Positions 16,786-25,504 of a DNA stretch of 64,000 nt are shown one piece after another. The notes under the pieces are model-generated. The model saw only the letters and a list, made by a program, of their open reading frames with translations, ran no database searches and was not told the origin of the DNA. Source of the stretch: Comamonadaceae bacterium (GTDB lineage Bacteria; Pseudomonadota; Gammaproteobacteria; Burkholderiales; Burkholderiaceae_C); assembly GCA_947478725.1 (NCBI GenBank), contig CANJWZ010000010.1:40725-104724 (forward strand). Direction: 5' to 3'. The stretch's first letter is position 1; each line of letters begins with the position of its first letter. Position numbers and translations under genes: made by a program.

Positions 16786-18153
16786 TCATAAATTATTATC
16801 GGTCCATATCTTTGCTGCGTCATCAGTGCTGGCAATTAGGCGACATTTTCTAAGTAATTCATGCGCAAAAGTTTCACCAAGTACGGCCCGTACTTGGTTT
16901 AAAAACTTAAAATCTATTTGTTCGTCTGTCAAAGGATTTTCTAGGCTGCCAATACCATGTTTAACTCTAAAGGACAATTTTTCTCCATCGACCAGAGTGA
17001 TCTGAATTTCGGCTGCGTCCGAGTCCATTTTTGGTATCCCGATAACTTGGCAGCGATGACGCAATGCGCGCACAGCATCATCGTCAATGGTCTTCTGCAT
17101 GCCTTGCTCAATCCCGGCCACCCCTTGCAGTAAAGTCGCAGCTGCCCAGTGTTGGACGCTGACTTGGGCTTCAAATTCAGTGCGCGGTTCCTTTCTGTCT
17201 GCGAGTGCTACGGTCAATTCAGGCACGAAAAGGCAGACAGATACTATGTTGTTTAAGTCAAGGACATGCTGAGACCGAACTTGAAGGCAAGCGTCGATCA
17301 CCGCATGGATCACGATACCGCAAGGGTAGGCTTTGAATGCAATTGATAAAAGTTCAAACCTCTTGCCCAAGTCCGCTTCTAGGCTGGGGATGTGTGCGAT
17401 CCTTGCAAACAAGTTTAAAAACCCGTTTTTACCTTCTAACGCGTTGTTAGGTCCTGTGAATCCGTTAAGTGCAAGTTTTACCGCTTGAACGCCCGTGGCT
17501 GCGGCCTGAGCCGGCACGAGGTGCATGGTCATGGTTCCATGCGCCACCCGAAGGCCTGACGATAGGGATGCCGCAATGCCTATAGCTGAGCAAAGCACAG
17601 TGGGATTAAGGTCCAAGAGCTTGCCGCATGCAACCGCAGCACCGATGGCACCAGTGACACCAGATTGCGACCACCCTATGTCGCCCTGGGCCGGATTTAC
17701 CGATATCGCTTTGCTCAAGCGACACATAACCTCAAGACCCCAAGCAAAAGCAAGCAAGAATCGTTGACCATCTACCTTCGGCAACGTACCAGCCATTGCA
17801 ACGAGTGCTGAGCCGACAATGCTGCTAGGGTGAACTATCGCTTCTGCATGTGTATCGTCGTATGCGTAGACGGATGCTCCTACTGCGTTTAACAGTGCTG
17901 ATAGTTGCTCATGCGCCAGGGTAGGACGTCCAATCACGGCTGAGGTGCCTGAACTTACGGGAACGGATAAAGCGCGCTCCGCGCACTCAACAGCATAATG
18001 GCGAGAACCAGCGGCTGCACACCCAACAAAATTGACAAATGCGCTAAGCGTGTGCTCAGAGACCTCTTTTGGAAGGTCACTCCAATGTGCTCGTGCAATT
18101 TGACAAGCTATACGGTAAGTTAGTGAACTTAAATCAGCTTGCATTTTTTGCAA
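16786..18153 (-). CDS. MmgE/PrpD-family protein
   Basis: A 455-residue protein of the MmgE/PrpD family, whose characterised members include 2-methylcitrate dehydratase and related lyases or isomerases of carboxylic acids. Features are the N-terminal SDLPKEVSEHTLSAFVNFVG segment, GRPTLAHEQLSALLNAVGA, AYDDTHAEAIVHPSS near residue 100, and AFKAYPCGIVIHAVIDACL near residue 280, all characteristic. It lies between the SDR-like gene and the oxygenase alpha gene in a leftward operon. Its presence beside an oxygenase suggests hydration or dehydration of a ring-derived dicarboxylic acid, which is inference. Confidence 0.88.
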   Translation of the reverse strand: MQKMQADLSSLTYRIACQIARAHWSDLPKEVSEHTLSAFVNFVGCAAAGSRHYAVECAERALSVPVSSGTSAVIGRPTLAHEQLSALLNAVGASVYAYDDTHAEAIVHPSSIVGSALVAMAGTLPKVDGQRFLLAFAWGLEVMCRLSKAISVNPAQGDIGWSQSGVTGAIGAAVACGKLLDLNPTVLCSAIGIAASLSSGLRVAHGTMTMHLVPAQAAATGVQAVKLALNGFTGPNNALEGKNGFLNLFARIAHIPSLEADLGKRFELLSIAFKAYPCGIVIHAVIDACLQVRSQHVLDLNNIVSVCLFVPELTVALADRKEPRTEFEAQVSVQHWAAATLLQGVAGIEQGMQKTIDDDAVRALRHRCQVIGIPKMDSDAAEIQITLVDGEKLSFRVKHGIGSLENPLTDEQIDFKFLNQVRAVLGETFAHELLRKCRLIASTDDAAKIWTDNNL

Positions 18154-18195
18154 TCTGTACTGTTGGCGAATATTGCTTAATATTTCGCTAGATGG

Positions 18196-19002
18196 TTATA
18201 GGCCTTTGGTATAGCCAGCATCAATATCAATTAGTGCACCGTGCATCAAACGGCCTGAAGGAGAGGTCATGTAAGCAATCAGTTCGGCGATTTCGGAGGG
18301 CTCCCCAAAACGAGTTATCCGGTGTTCTGCATGCATCCGGTTGGCGGCTTCTTCCGTACTGACGGACCACTTCACAGCCGCATCGTCAATCCGTTTGTTT
18401 AATCGGTCTGTTTTTATAAGTCCAGGATTGATGCAATTCACTTGAACGCCATCCTCAATACCAAGTTGCGCCAAAGCTTTTGTGAATGCCATCATTGCGG
18501 CATTCACAGATCCCCCTATGGTGAACCGTGAGTCGGGGGTGTGTCCTCCTGCCCCAGCAATATTGATAATTGAACCCTGACGGCGTTTTAGTTCAGGCCA
18601 AGCAGCCTTACAAAGTCGAGTGGCACCGAATAGTTTGACTGCATATCCGCTGTCCCAGTCTTCATCAGTCAGCTCAAGAAAGTCGCCGGTTTTTGTCGTT
18701 CCGGCGTTATTAACCACGATGTCAATACCCCCGAATAACGATGTTGCAGCAGACACTAATGGACCAGGTGCGCAATCGGGGGTGGCTAGGGCTTTAACTT
18801 TGGCCCCCATTTTTCTTGCCTCTTGGACGGTTCCTTCCAGTGCTTCTTCGGTTTGGGCTGTCAGCACCAGATGGGCTCCACTTTGAGCTAATCGAAGCGC
18901 AATGGCTCTTCCGATACCCCGGCTAGCGCCGGTCACAATTGCTACTTTTTCGTGTAGATAGCTTTGAGCTTCAGACGGAGTCAAGTGTGCTAGCTTTTCC
19001 AT
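18196..19002 (-). CDS. SDR-family protein lacking the YxxxK pair
   Basis: A 268-residue short-chain dehydrogenase-like protein with an intact nucleotide motif TGASRGIG near residue 24 and an NNAG motif (VVNNAGTTKTG). The end is atypical, LIDIDAGYTKGL. Where the catalytic Tyr-x-x-x-Lys should be, the sequence reads FTIGGSVNAAMMAFTKAL, so neither Tyr nor Lys is in register. The preceding Ser region (INIAGAGG) is also altered. NAD(P) binding is likely, but catalysis by the usual mechanism is not. It lies between the ABC permease gene and the MmgE/PrpD gene. Related SDR-like proteins with this alteration exist to my knowledge, but I cannot name a function. Confidence 0.82.
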   Translation of the reverse strand: MEKLAHLTPSEAQSYLHEKVAIVTGASRGIGRAIALRLAQSGAHLVLTAQTEEALEGTVQEARKMGAKVKALATPDCAPGPLVSAATSLFGGIDIVVNNAGTTKTGDFLELTDEDWDSGYAVKLFGATRLCKAAWPELKRRQGSIINIAGAGGHTPDSRFTIGGSVNAAMMAFTKALAQLGIEDGVQVNCINPGLIKTDRLNKRIDDAAVKWSVSTEEAANRMHAEHRITRFGEPSEIAELIAYMTSPSGRLMHGALIDIDAGYTKGL

Positions 19003-19065
19003 AAACCAAGTCCTTCAAATTACTTCGTGCGAGCGTAGATGTTTAAATACTGAATAAGCCAAAAA

Positions 19066-19851
19066 TCATGATACCGCCGGTCGCCAGACCATAAGTCGTT
19101 TTTCAACCAGTGTGACTAGAGAGTCAAGTGCAAGTGCAAATAGCGTGAGTACAATAATTCCAGCAAATACGGTATTTACATCGAATACAGCCTCCGCCTG
19201 CAATATAAGGTAGCCAATACCTCTTGCAGAACCTAGATACTCACCGATTACCGCACCGACAAATGCCATTCCAATCGCAGTATGCAGACTAGAAAATAGC
19301 CAACTTGTTGCTGATGGAAAGTATACCGATTGCAATAATTGTCGCCTGTTTGCTCCTAGCATACGAGCACTTGAAAGAATATTAGAGTTAACCTCGCGTA
19401 CGCCTTGAAATACATTAAAAAATACCACACAAAAAACCAGGGTCAAGCCAAGCATCACTTTTGACCATATTCCAAGTCCAAACCATACAACAAATATCGG
19501 TCCTAATATAACGCGTGGCATTGCATTTAATGCTTTAATGTAGGGGTCGAGTAGAAGCGAGGCTGTATTATTGAGTCCAAGCCAGAGGCCAGTCACCAGG
19601 CCGAGTGCGAGACCACTAAAAAAAGCGATTAACGTTTCGAGTAAAGTTATTCCAAGGTGTTCATAGATCACGCCCGTTGAAAACCAAATCCAAATTTGGA
19701 GAATAATTTTAATAGGCTCTCCAAAAAAGAAGGTTGGTAATATTTTAAACTGTACTAAAAAGTGCCAAATTGAAAGTAATGCCAATAGCATAACAAATTG
19801 ATAAATTCTAATATTTATTGAGCTTATATTTTTAGATATAGATGTTGACAT
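19066..19851 (-). CDS. ABC transporter permease, SsuC/TauC type
   Basis: A 261-residue inner-membrane permease of the nitrate/sulfonate/taurine importer family, with about six hydrophobic segments. The EAA loop that docks the ATPase is visible near residue 160 (LSSARMLGANRRQLLQSVYFP). It works with the ATPase encoded just upstream (12-base gap) and the binding protein at 20667-21755. In catabolic clusters such importers take up aromatic acids or sulfonates. Codon use is AT-rich, as in the rest of this operon. Confidence 0.9.
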   Translation of the reverse strand: MSTSISKNISSINIRIYQFVMLLALLSIWHFLVQFKILPTFFFGEPIKIILQIWIWFSTGVIYEHLGITLLETLIAFFSGLALGLVTGLWLGLNNTASLLLDPYIKALNAMPRVILGPIFVVWFGLGIWSKVMLGLTLVFCVVFFNVFQGVREVNSNILSSARMLGANRRQLLQSVYFPSATSWLFSSLHTAIGMAFVGAVIGEYLGSARGIGYLILQAEAVFDVNTVFAGIIVLTLFALALDSLVTLVEKRLMVWRPAVS

Positions 19852-19863
19852 CTTTCACGGCTC

Positions 19864-20670
19864 CTACTGAGTACGCATTTTTGAATAGGCTTTTAGAACT
19901 TCATCTCGCATGGTGTGCCAAATAATTTTGTGAAGCTCTAAAAATCTTTGAGTCATCCGAATTTCAGCAACATCACGGGGTCTAGGCAAATCAATTTTGA
20001 AATCACCTATGGGGTGTGTCTCTGGTCCTGCTGAAAGGACGATAACTCGATCCGATAAAGATATAGCCTCCTCAAGGTCATGAGTAATAAAAATGACCGA
20101 TTTTTTATCTGAATTCCAAAGTTCGAGTAGCTCATTTTCCATCATTTGGCGAGTTTGAATGTCTAGTGCGCTAAATGGCTCGTCCATCAATAGTATTTTA
20201 GGATTGAGAATTAGCGTCTGAGCCAGGGCAGTCCGTTTACGCATACCACCAGATAATTGGTATGGATATTTGTGCCCATGGCCACTGAGTCCAACTCGCT
20301 CAAGCCACTCATTTCCCTGTCGAAGAGCTTCAGCCTTTAGAACGCCACGGTATTCAAGTCCAATTATTACATTGGATAATGCAGTCCGCCAAGGCATAAG
20401 TGATTCCGCTTGAAACAGATAGCCAGCCTTTTGATTAAGTCCGTTTAGCGGATCACCATATACGTGCACAGTTCCACCGCTTGGTGCTAAGAGACCGGCT
20501 GCTATATTGAGCAGAGTCGACTTACCACATCCAGTTGGCCCGACGATGGAAACAAATTCACCATCCGCCACAACTATGGAGGAGGGGGCTATTGCTTTGT
20601 AATCACCGAAGTTGCAAGCGACATTTTTTAGTGCCAATGCCGGATGATTGGAATAAGCATCAGTTGTCAT
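19864..20670 (-). CDS. ABC transporter ATP-binding protein, SsuB/TauB type
   Basis: A 268-residue ATPase with Walker A GPTGCGKST near residue 44, the Q-loop in GYLFQAESLMPW, the signature LSGGMRKRT, Walker B ILLMDEPFSALD, and the switch His in IFITHDLEEAI. The pattern LMPWRTALSNV is typical of nitrate/sulfonate-type importers. Its ATG overlaps the stop of the binding-protein gene by four bases, and the permease gene follows after 12 bases, so the three form one import operon. Confidence 0.92.
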   Translation of the reverse strand: MTTDAYSNHPALALKNVACNFGDYKAIAPSSIVVADGEFVSIVGPTGCGKSTLLNIAAGLLAPSGGTVHVYGDPLNGLNQKAGYLFQAESLMPWRTALSNVIIGLEYRGVLKAEALRQGNEWLERVGLSGHGHKYPYQLSGGMRKRTALAQTLILNPKILLMDEPFSALDIQTRQMMENELLELWNSDKKSVIFITHDLEEAISLSDRVIVLSAGPETHPIGDFKIDLPRPRDVAEIRMTQRFLELHKIIWHTMRDEVLKAYSKMRTQ

Positions 20671-21755
20671 TTTCTAAAATCTTTTAAGAGTGCCTTTTCT
20701 ACAAACTGGTTATCGTATGTTTTAGATAGATCAAATTTTGAAGCTTGTATTTCTTTGTCGTATGTCATCAGTCCGTCATAAAGGGTCTTTGTGCCCTCCT
20801 CAGTCATTCGTCCATCGCGTGAGAACCCTGCTTGGTTCCTAGCGATACTATTGAGATAAAGTTCTCGATTCGCCTTCCAGTATGCCTCTGGTATCGTTGC
20901 CAATATTTCTTCTGGTTTTGCAGTTTCCATCCACTTGAGCGCACGAACAATTCCGTTGACTATAGCTTGGCAGACCGCTGGATTTTTTTGAATAAAATCA
21001 GCTGTCGTGTAAAGAGTTAAAAAAGTGAAATCCCGTTTGTAATATTTTTTTGCAGCTTCAATATTGCGCAGATCGATAACGGTTTTGATGTCGCCGCTTT
21101 GCTCCAGTTCTGAAATGACGGGGTCAAAGTTTACTATCGCTTGTAGCTCACCTCCATGCCGAACTGCAGCAACTGCACCTGCAGCATTTCCAATACCAAT
21201 GATTGATACATCGCTAGGCTTCAAACCATTTTGAACGAGCACCTGATTTAGGAACAAATGCGTTGATGATCCAGGTGCTGAAACACCGATCTTTGCGCCT
21301 TTGAGGTCTTTAATATTTTTGAACTTCGACTCAAAGTTCTTAGTGATCGCCAGCACGATTCCAGGCGCATTACTGAATGCGACGATTGATCGTAAATCCA
21401 TCCCCTTGGCTTGCATAATCAAGGTATGTTCGTGTACGCCAATAACCATTTCCGAATTGCGGCCAACCAAAGACTGCAATCCTTTTGCACCCGAGCCGTA
21501 ATCAGTTACCTCCAAGTCTAAACCTTCATCTTTGATATAACCTTTGCCACGAGCTACATTCATCGCCAGCAGGGCAAGTTGACTCGATGAACCTGCAACC
21601 CCTAGCGTTGCTTTCAATCTTGGCGTTGTTTGAGCCTTTGCCCCCCCTGCAAATGTCAACGTCAATGCGATAGAAATTACTAATTTAGTAATCAGCCATG
21701 CCTGTTTGGTTAGTGCGTTGTCATCCTTGCTTGCCATTGCGTTTGAATTCATCAT
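20667..21755 (-). CDS. ABC transporter substrate-binding protein, SsuA/NrtA-like
   Basis: A 362-residue periplasmic binding protein of the NMT1/SsuA group. It has a longer than usual N-terminus, with a hydrophobic segment (about residues 25-37) and cleavage near GGAKAQ. The family-like core reads LKATLGVAGSSSQLALLAMNVARGKGYIKDEGLDLEV. It is the first gene of the leftward operon, 88 bases downstream of a dyad that recurs at two other promoters. It likely binds the compound metabolised by the oxygenase, MmgE/PrpD and dehydrogenase enzymes further along. The ligand is unknown. A start at a later Met (residues 2-8 region) is possible. Confidence 0.9.
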   Translation of the reverse strand: MMNSNAMASKDDNALTKQAWLITKLVISIALTLTFAGGAKAQTTPRLKATLGVAGSSSQLALLAMNVARGKGYIKDEGLDLEVTDYGSGAKGLQSLVGRNSEMVIGVHEHTLIMQAKGMDLRSIVAFSNAPGIVLAITKNFESKFKNIKDLKGAKIGVSAPGSSTHLFLNQVLVQNGLKPSDVSIIGIGNAAGAVAAVRHGGELQAIVNFDPVISELEQSGDIKTVIDLRNIEAAKKYYKRDFTFLTLYTTADFIQKNPAVCQAIVNGIVRALKWMETAKPEEILATIPEAYWKANRELYLNSIARNQAGFSRDGRMTEEGTKTLYDGLMTYDKEIQASKFDLSKTYDNQFVEKALLKDFRK

Positions 21756-21843
21756 TTCGCTCCTTTTTAATATTCACCACGACTAAGTTGAAAAAGCTTG
21801 ATGGATCTAGTGAAAAATTTACTAATTTCTACTTTAAATAAGA

Positions 21844-21859
21844 TTGATTGATCAGTCAA
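21844..21859. promoter_or_regulatory. Putative TetR operator, copy 1
   Basis: TTGATTGATCAGTCAA, a 16-base dyad with one mismatched pair, stands 88 bases upstream of the ABC binding-protein start. The surrounding 19-mer GATTGATTGATCAGTCAAC matches sites at 28734 and 30996. Such TTGAxTGATCAxTCAA-type dyads are typical of TetR-family regulators of acyl-CoA metabolism, and a TetR gene lies at 35791. The rest of the 321-base gap (21756-22076) holds no gene I recognise. One short open stretch at about 21963-22064 has no recognisable product. Confidence 0.65.
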
Positions 21860-22076
21860 CTTTTACAAAAATCTCATCCATACAATTAACGTAAAAACAG
21901 CGTTCCGTCGATCGCTACAAAGCGCTTGATAACGTGCTAACTTGGTCAGTCAGATTCCTATAGCTGATGCGGGCCTAAAGCGTATCGATGGCAAATTTTT
22001 CGACCTAGCGTACAGCTGGGCGATTGAGAAATTAGTGGAGTACATTTTCAGAATCGAAATTTAAAAATATCTGCAA

Positions 22077-22868
22077 TCACCGCCGCAGTGCGGGCAGACC
22101 TCCGTAAGCACTCCACCCAGCCCCTGCGAGCCAGCCGCAATCAACCGGCAAGTTGATGCCCGTGATCGCAGACGATGCACTGGATGCCAAAAAGATGACG
22201 GCTCTTGCGATTTCAGCCGGTTCGACAAGCCGTTGCAGAGCGGCTGTCGAGGTCATGGCGGAGGCTTGCATGAATCCGCCTTCAATGGCTGCGACCATAC
22301 CTTCGGTTCGTGTGAATCCTGGAGAGACGGCATTTACCCGTATTCCTGAAGGGCCCCACTCGGCAGCGAGTGTTTCCGTCATGGAGATAACGGCCGCCTT
22401 AGCTGGCGCATAAGCATGAAGCGGCATGGAACGGATGCCGGCCACCGAGGCAATATTCACGATAGAGCCATGACCCCTGGTTAGCATGGCACGTGCGAAA
22501 CTGATGCAAGAAACATAGGTTCCGCGTTGGTCCACACGGATGATCTCATCCCATTTGCGCATGGGCATGTCGTACACACCGGCCCGGCCCTGCACAATAC
22601 CGGCACAATTGACCAGCACCGACACTGGCCCCATCTCCGCCTCGATTAGCTGTGCAACATTCGCCATTTTCTCGTCATCAGCAATATCGCACTCAAATGC
22701 AAGTCCTCCGAATTCTTGTGCGACTTTAAGCGCGGATTCAGAATTACGGTCAAGAACCGCGACGCGAGCTCCTTGCTGTGCCAATTCACGGCTGCATGCG
22801 GCACCTATTCCGCTACCGCCTCCGGTAACAACAGCGAGTGTGTCTTTCAGGCTAGTTTGTTTTTGCAT
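22077..22868 (-). CDS. SDR-family NAD(P)-dependent dehydrogenase
   Basis: A 263-residue classical SDR with the Gly motif TGGGSGIG near residue 13, VNCAG, an active-site Ser in NIASVAG, and the catalytic YAPAK. It ends TGINLPVDCGWLAG. The ATG at 22868 is chosen because the recognisable protein starts MQKQTSLKDTLAVVTGG; the longer frame from 22904 overlaps the CoA transferase more deeply. It is the last gene of the leftward liv-CoA transferase group, overlapping the transferase by 17 bases. It probably oxidises a hydroxyacyl-CoA or alcohol intermediate, by context only. Confidence 0.87.
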   Translation of the reverse strand: MQKQTSLKDTLAVVTGGGSGIGAACSRELAQQGARVAVLDRNSESALKVAQEFGGLAFECDIADDEKMANVAQLIEAEMGPVSVLVNCAGIVQGRAGVYDMPMRKWDEIIRVDQRGTYVSCISFARAMLTRGHGSIVNIASVAGIRSMPLHAYAPAKAAVISMTETLAAEWGPSGIRVNAVSPGFTRTEGMVAAIEGGFMQASAMTSTAALQRLVEPAEIARAVIFLASSASSAITGINLPVDCGWLAGAGWSAYGGLPALRR

Positions 22869-23991
22869 GTTTTGAATTTTCGGCAATTTGTAAACTGCCC
22901 ACATTCAAGCTGGGGGCGTTGAGTTGGCCTTCACAGTTCATTCGAAAAGCGGCAATAACAGGCGTTGGAAGGGCAGGCATGCTATCGCCACTTTCGTTCA
23001 CAACCTGCGCCGCAAAGACACCGCGCGCTGCAAAATGCGGGTCTGCCACTGCGGCCTCCAAACCTGCCGCGAGGGAGCAACAGCAATCCCTACCGACAAG
23101 TTTTTGTGACCATGTCAACGAATCTTGTGATGCAATGATTCTTGAGATTTCCATCATCGTGGCGAGGGGGTCCATTTCGTCGTCACGCAAGGCTTCCCTA
23201 AGTCCAATGACATCGCAAAAGACTGTCCAGAACTTTGGTTCAAGTGCTGCAACAATGAGCGCTTTTTTATCACGGGTAGCATAAACATGGTAACGGGGCG
23301 ATGCACCAGTGACTAAGTCTGTGCCATTGCCCGGCCAACGACCCGTTGAAAACCCGGCTGCCAGCGCCCAGTAGGAAAAAACAAACATGTTTTCACTCAT
23401 GGCGATATCGATATGACGTCCGCTACCGGAACGCCTCCGATCTTCCAGCGCTAGCAAGATGTTTATCACGGCCGGAAAGGAGCCGCCGCCAATATCGCCG
23501 ATTGGCGTTGGCGGCAATACGGCGTGCGAAACGTCGCCCATCGAGAGTGCCAGTAACCCTGTATCACCAGCGTAGTTAAGGTCATGCCCTGCATCGCCTG
23601 CGCGCGGGCCAATTTGTCCATAGCCTGTGATCGAGCAATAGATCAGCTGCGGGTTGATTTGCGATAAAGCTGCGTAGCCCAAACCGAGGCGATCCATGAC
23701 GCCAGGCCGAAATTGCTCGACAACGATGTCAGCCTTGCGCACAAGTTCGAGTATTTCATTTAGCGCCTTTGTATCCTTGAGGTCTACCGCAAGGCTTTGC
23801 TTGCCACGATTGAGCATTGCAAAAATGGCGCTGTCCTGTCCCCACTTTGGCTCATAGGACCGCATAGCATCACCGGTCGGGGGTTCGATCTTTATCACTT
23901 CGGCGCCTGCCTCTGCCAGCATTAATGTTGCCATCGGCCCAGGCAACAGCGTCGAGAAATCAAGAACCAGCAACCCTTCGAGTGGCTTCAT
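22852..23991 (-). CDS. CaiB/BaiF (class III) CoA transferase family protein
   Basis: A 379-residue family III CoA transferase or alpha-methylacyl-CoA racemase-like protein. N-terminal features are VLDFSTLLPGPMATLMLAEAGAEV and KIEPPTGDAMR; then RGKQSLAVDLKD and VVEQFRPGVMDRLGLGY. The family Asp is in HIDIAMSENM near residue 197. The GHDLNY and PIGDIGGGS motifs resemble the His and Asp regions of the racemase subgroup, so racemisation of a 2-methylacyl-CoA is an alternative to CoA transfer. It lies 27 bases after livF in the leftward operon, linking amino-acid-type import to CoA activation. Confidence 0.87.
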   Translation of the reverse strand: MKPLEGLLVLDFSTLLPGPMATLMLAEAGAEVIKIEPPTGDAMRSYEPKWGQDSAIFAMLNRGKQSLAVDLKDTKALNEILELVRKADIVVEQFRPGVMDRLGLGYAALSQINPQLIYCSITGYGQIGPRAGDAGHDLNYAGDTGLLALSMGDVSHAVLPPTPIGDIGGGSFPAVINILLALEDRRRSGSGRHIDIAMSENMFVFSYWALAAGFSTGRWPGNGTDLVTGASPRYHVYATRDKKALIVAALEPKFWTVFCDVIGLREALRDDEMDPLATMMEISRIIASQDSLTWSQKLVGRDCCCSLAAGLEAAVADPHFAARGVFAAQVVNESGDSMPALPTPVIAAFRMNCEGQLNAPSLNVGSLQIAENSKHAKTN

Positions 23992-24018
23992 TCGGCGCTA
24001 TCTCCATGCTTTAAATAG

Positions 24019-24732
24019 TCAGTTCTCGCCAAGGTATGCCTTTTGGACCCGCTCATCGAGCCGAATGTCTGATGCCTTGCCTTCAGCGGAGATTTCGCCG
24101 GTGGCCATGACATAGGCATAGTCGGATAGCGATAACGCAGCATCAGCACGCTGCTCAACCAGCAGCATGGTCAGCCCTTCACTGCGAAGCCGTTCTAGGG
24201 TTTCAAAGACCCTGTCAATGATGATGGGTGCGAGCCCAAGGGAAGGCTCATCCAGCAGGAGTAGCCGTGGTTCCGCCATTAGCGCTCGGCCCATTGCCAC
24301 CATCTGCTGCTCGCCACCTGAAAGGGTGGCTGCTCGTTGCTGTGCACGTTCTGCCAGATTTGGAAAGAGGTCGAGCACAAATTTTTTGCGGCTGGCTACT
24401 GAGCTCTTTCTAGACGTCCGGGAGCTGTAAGCGCCAAGCACGAGATTTTCATCAACGGTCAGCGAACCGAACAGCTTGCGCCCCTCCGGAACTTGGATGA
24501 CACCGAGCTCTACCATGTCGGCTGCCGAAAGTGACGTGACGTCCCGGCCTTCGAATTCAATAAGGCCAGATCCGACAGGAAGCAATCTGGAAATGGTGTT
24601 GACCAGTGTGGATTTTCCGGCTCCGTTGGCGCCGATAAGGGCAACCACTTTGCCAGCCCCTATGAAGACCGATACACCGTGAAGTGCCTCACTTTTTCCG
24701 TAGCCAGCTCTAAGATTTTCAATACGGAGCAT
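24019..24732 (-). CDS. livF: Branched-chain-type ABC importer ATPase LivF
   Basis: A 237-residue ATPase of the LivF class: Walker A GANGAGKST, GVIQVPEGRKLF (a LivF-specific segment), signature LSGGEQQMV, Walker B LLLLDEPSLGLAP, and the switch region MLLVEQRAD. The last motif has Gln where many ATPases have His, as usual for LivF. The ATG at 24732 begins MLRIENLRAGYG and overlaps the livG stop by 14 bases. Together with LivG, LivM, LivH and LivK it forms a complete HAAT-type importer. These transporters often carry aromatic or other carboxylic acids when found in catabolic clusters. Confidence 0.93.
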   Translation of the reverse strand: MLRIENLRAGYGKSEALHGVSVFIGAGKVVALIGANGAGKSTLVNTISRLLPVGSGLIEFEGRDVTSLSAADMVELGVIQVPEGRKLFGSLTVDENLVLGAYSSRTSRKSSVASRKKFVLDLFPNLAERAQQRAATLSGGEQQMVAMGRALMAEPRLLLLDEPSLGLAPIIIDRVFETLERLRSEGLTMLLVEQRADAALSLSDYAYVMATGEISAEGKASDIRLDERVQKAYLGEN

Positions 24733-25504
24733 GAGCAGCCTTTTTCCCAAGATATGCCTCGACAACCAGCGGGTTGGACCGAACCTCCTCCGGTGTACCT
24801 TCGGCTATGCGGGCACCATGGTCGAGAACCACGATGCGTTCGCAAAGCTTCATAATGAATTTCATATCGTGCTCAACGATAAGGATTGCTGTGCCTTGCG
24901 CGTTGATGGCGCGCAGCACTTCAAACAGGTGCCCAGTTTCCGAGCCGTTCAGACCGGCGGCGGGTTCATCGAGCAGCAGTAGTTTGGGCCGGGCAATCAT
25001 GGCACGGGCTAACTCCAGCAATCGTTGCTGCCCGTGCGGCAAATGAGCTGCAGGCTCACCTGAACGGGCCGCAAGGCCGACGAAATCCAACCAATAGGTC
25101 GACGTTTCTCGCAGTTTTCGGTCATCCTCAAGAACTCTAGGCAACCTGAGCATGGATGCAAGAAACCCCTGAGTGGTTCCAGAATGTCCGCCGAGCATTA
25201 CATTGTCCATGACGGGCAAATGGCCGAAAAGCCTGACGATCTGGAAGGTGCGCGTCATGCCGACTGCACTGCGTCCGTGGGCGGGAACCTTGCCCATGTC
25301 ATGACCGTTAAATAGAATCTGGCCGCTTGAAAGTGATGCCAAGCCTGAGAGTAGATTGAAAAGCGTGGATTTTCCAGCACCATTCGGGCCTATTACTCCA
25401 ACAACCTGTTTTGCATTCACCTCAAATGAGACGTCATTTACTGCCGTCAGGCCGCCGAATCGTTTGGTGACATTCGTTGCAGAAAGAAGTGCGTTACTGC
25501 TCAT
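24719..25504 (-). CDS. livG: Branched-chain-type ABC importer ATPase LivG
   Basis: A 261-residue ATPase of the LivG class: Walker A GPNGAGKSTLFNLLSG near residue 37, the LivG-like GMTRTFQIVRLFGHLPVMDNVMLG segment, a signature-region variant LPHGQQRLLELARAM, Walker B LLLLDEPAAGLN and the switch region ILIVEHDM. The C-terminal VVEAYLG is typical. It overlaps livM upstream by four bases and livF downstream by 14, showing tight coupling. Confidence 0.93.
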   Translation of the reverse strand: MSSNALLSATNVTKRFGGLTAVNDVSFEVNAKQVVGVIGPNGAGKSTLFNLLSGLASLSSGQILFNGHDMGKVPAHGRSAVGMTRTFQIVRLFGHLPVMDNVMLGGHSGTTQGFLASMLRLPRVLEDDRKLRETSTYWLDFVGLAARSGEPAAHLPHGQQRLLELARAMIARPKLLLLDEPAAGLNGSETGHLFEVLRAINAQGTAILIVEHDMKFIMKLCERIVVLDHGARIAEGTPEEVRSNPLVVEAYLGKKAAHAPY

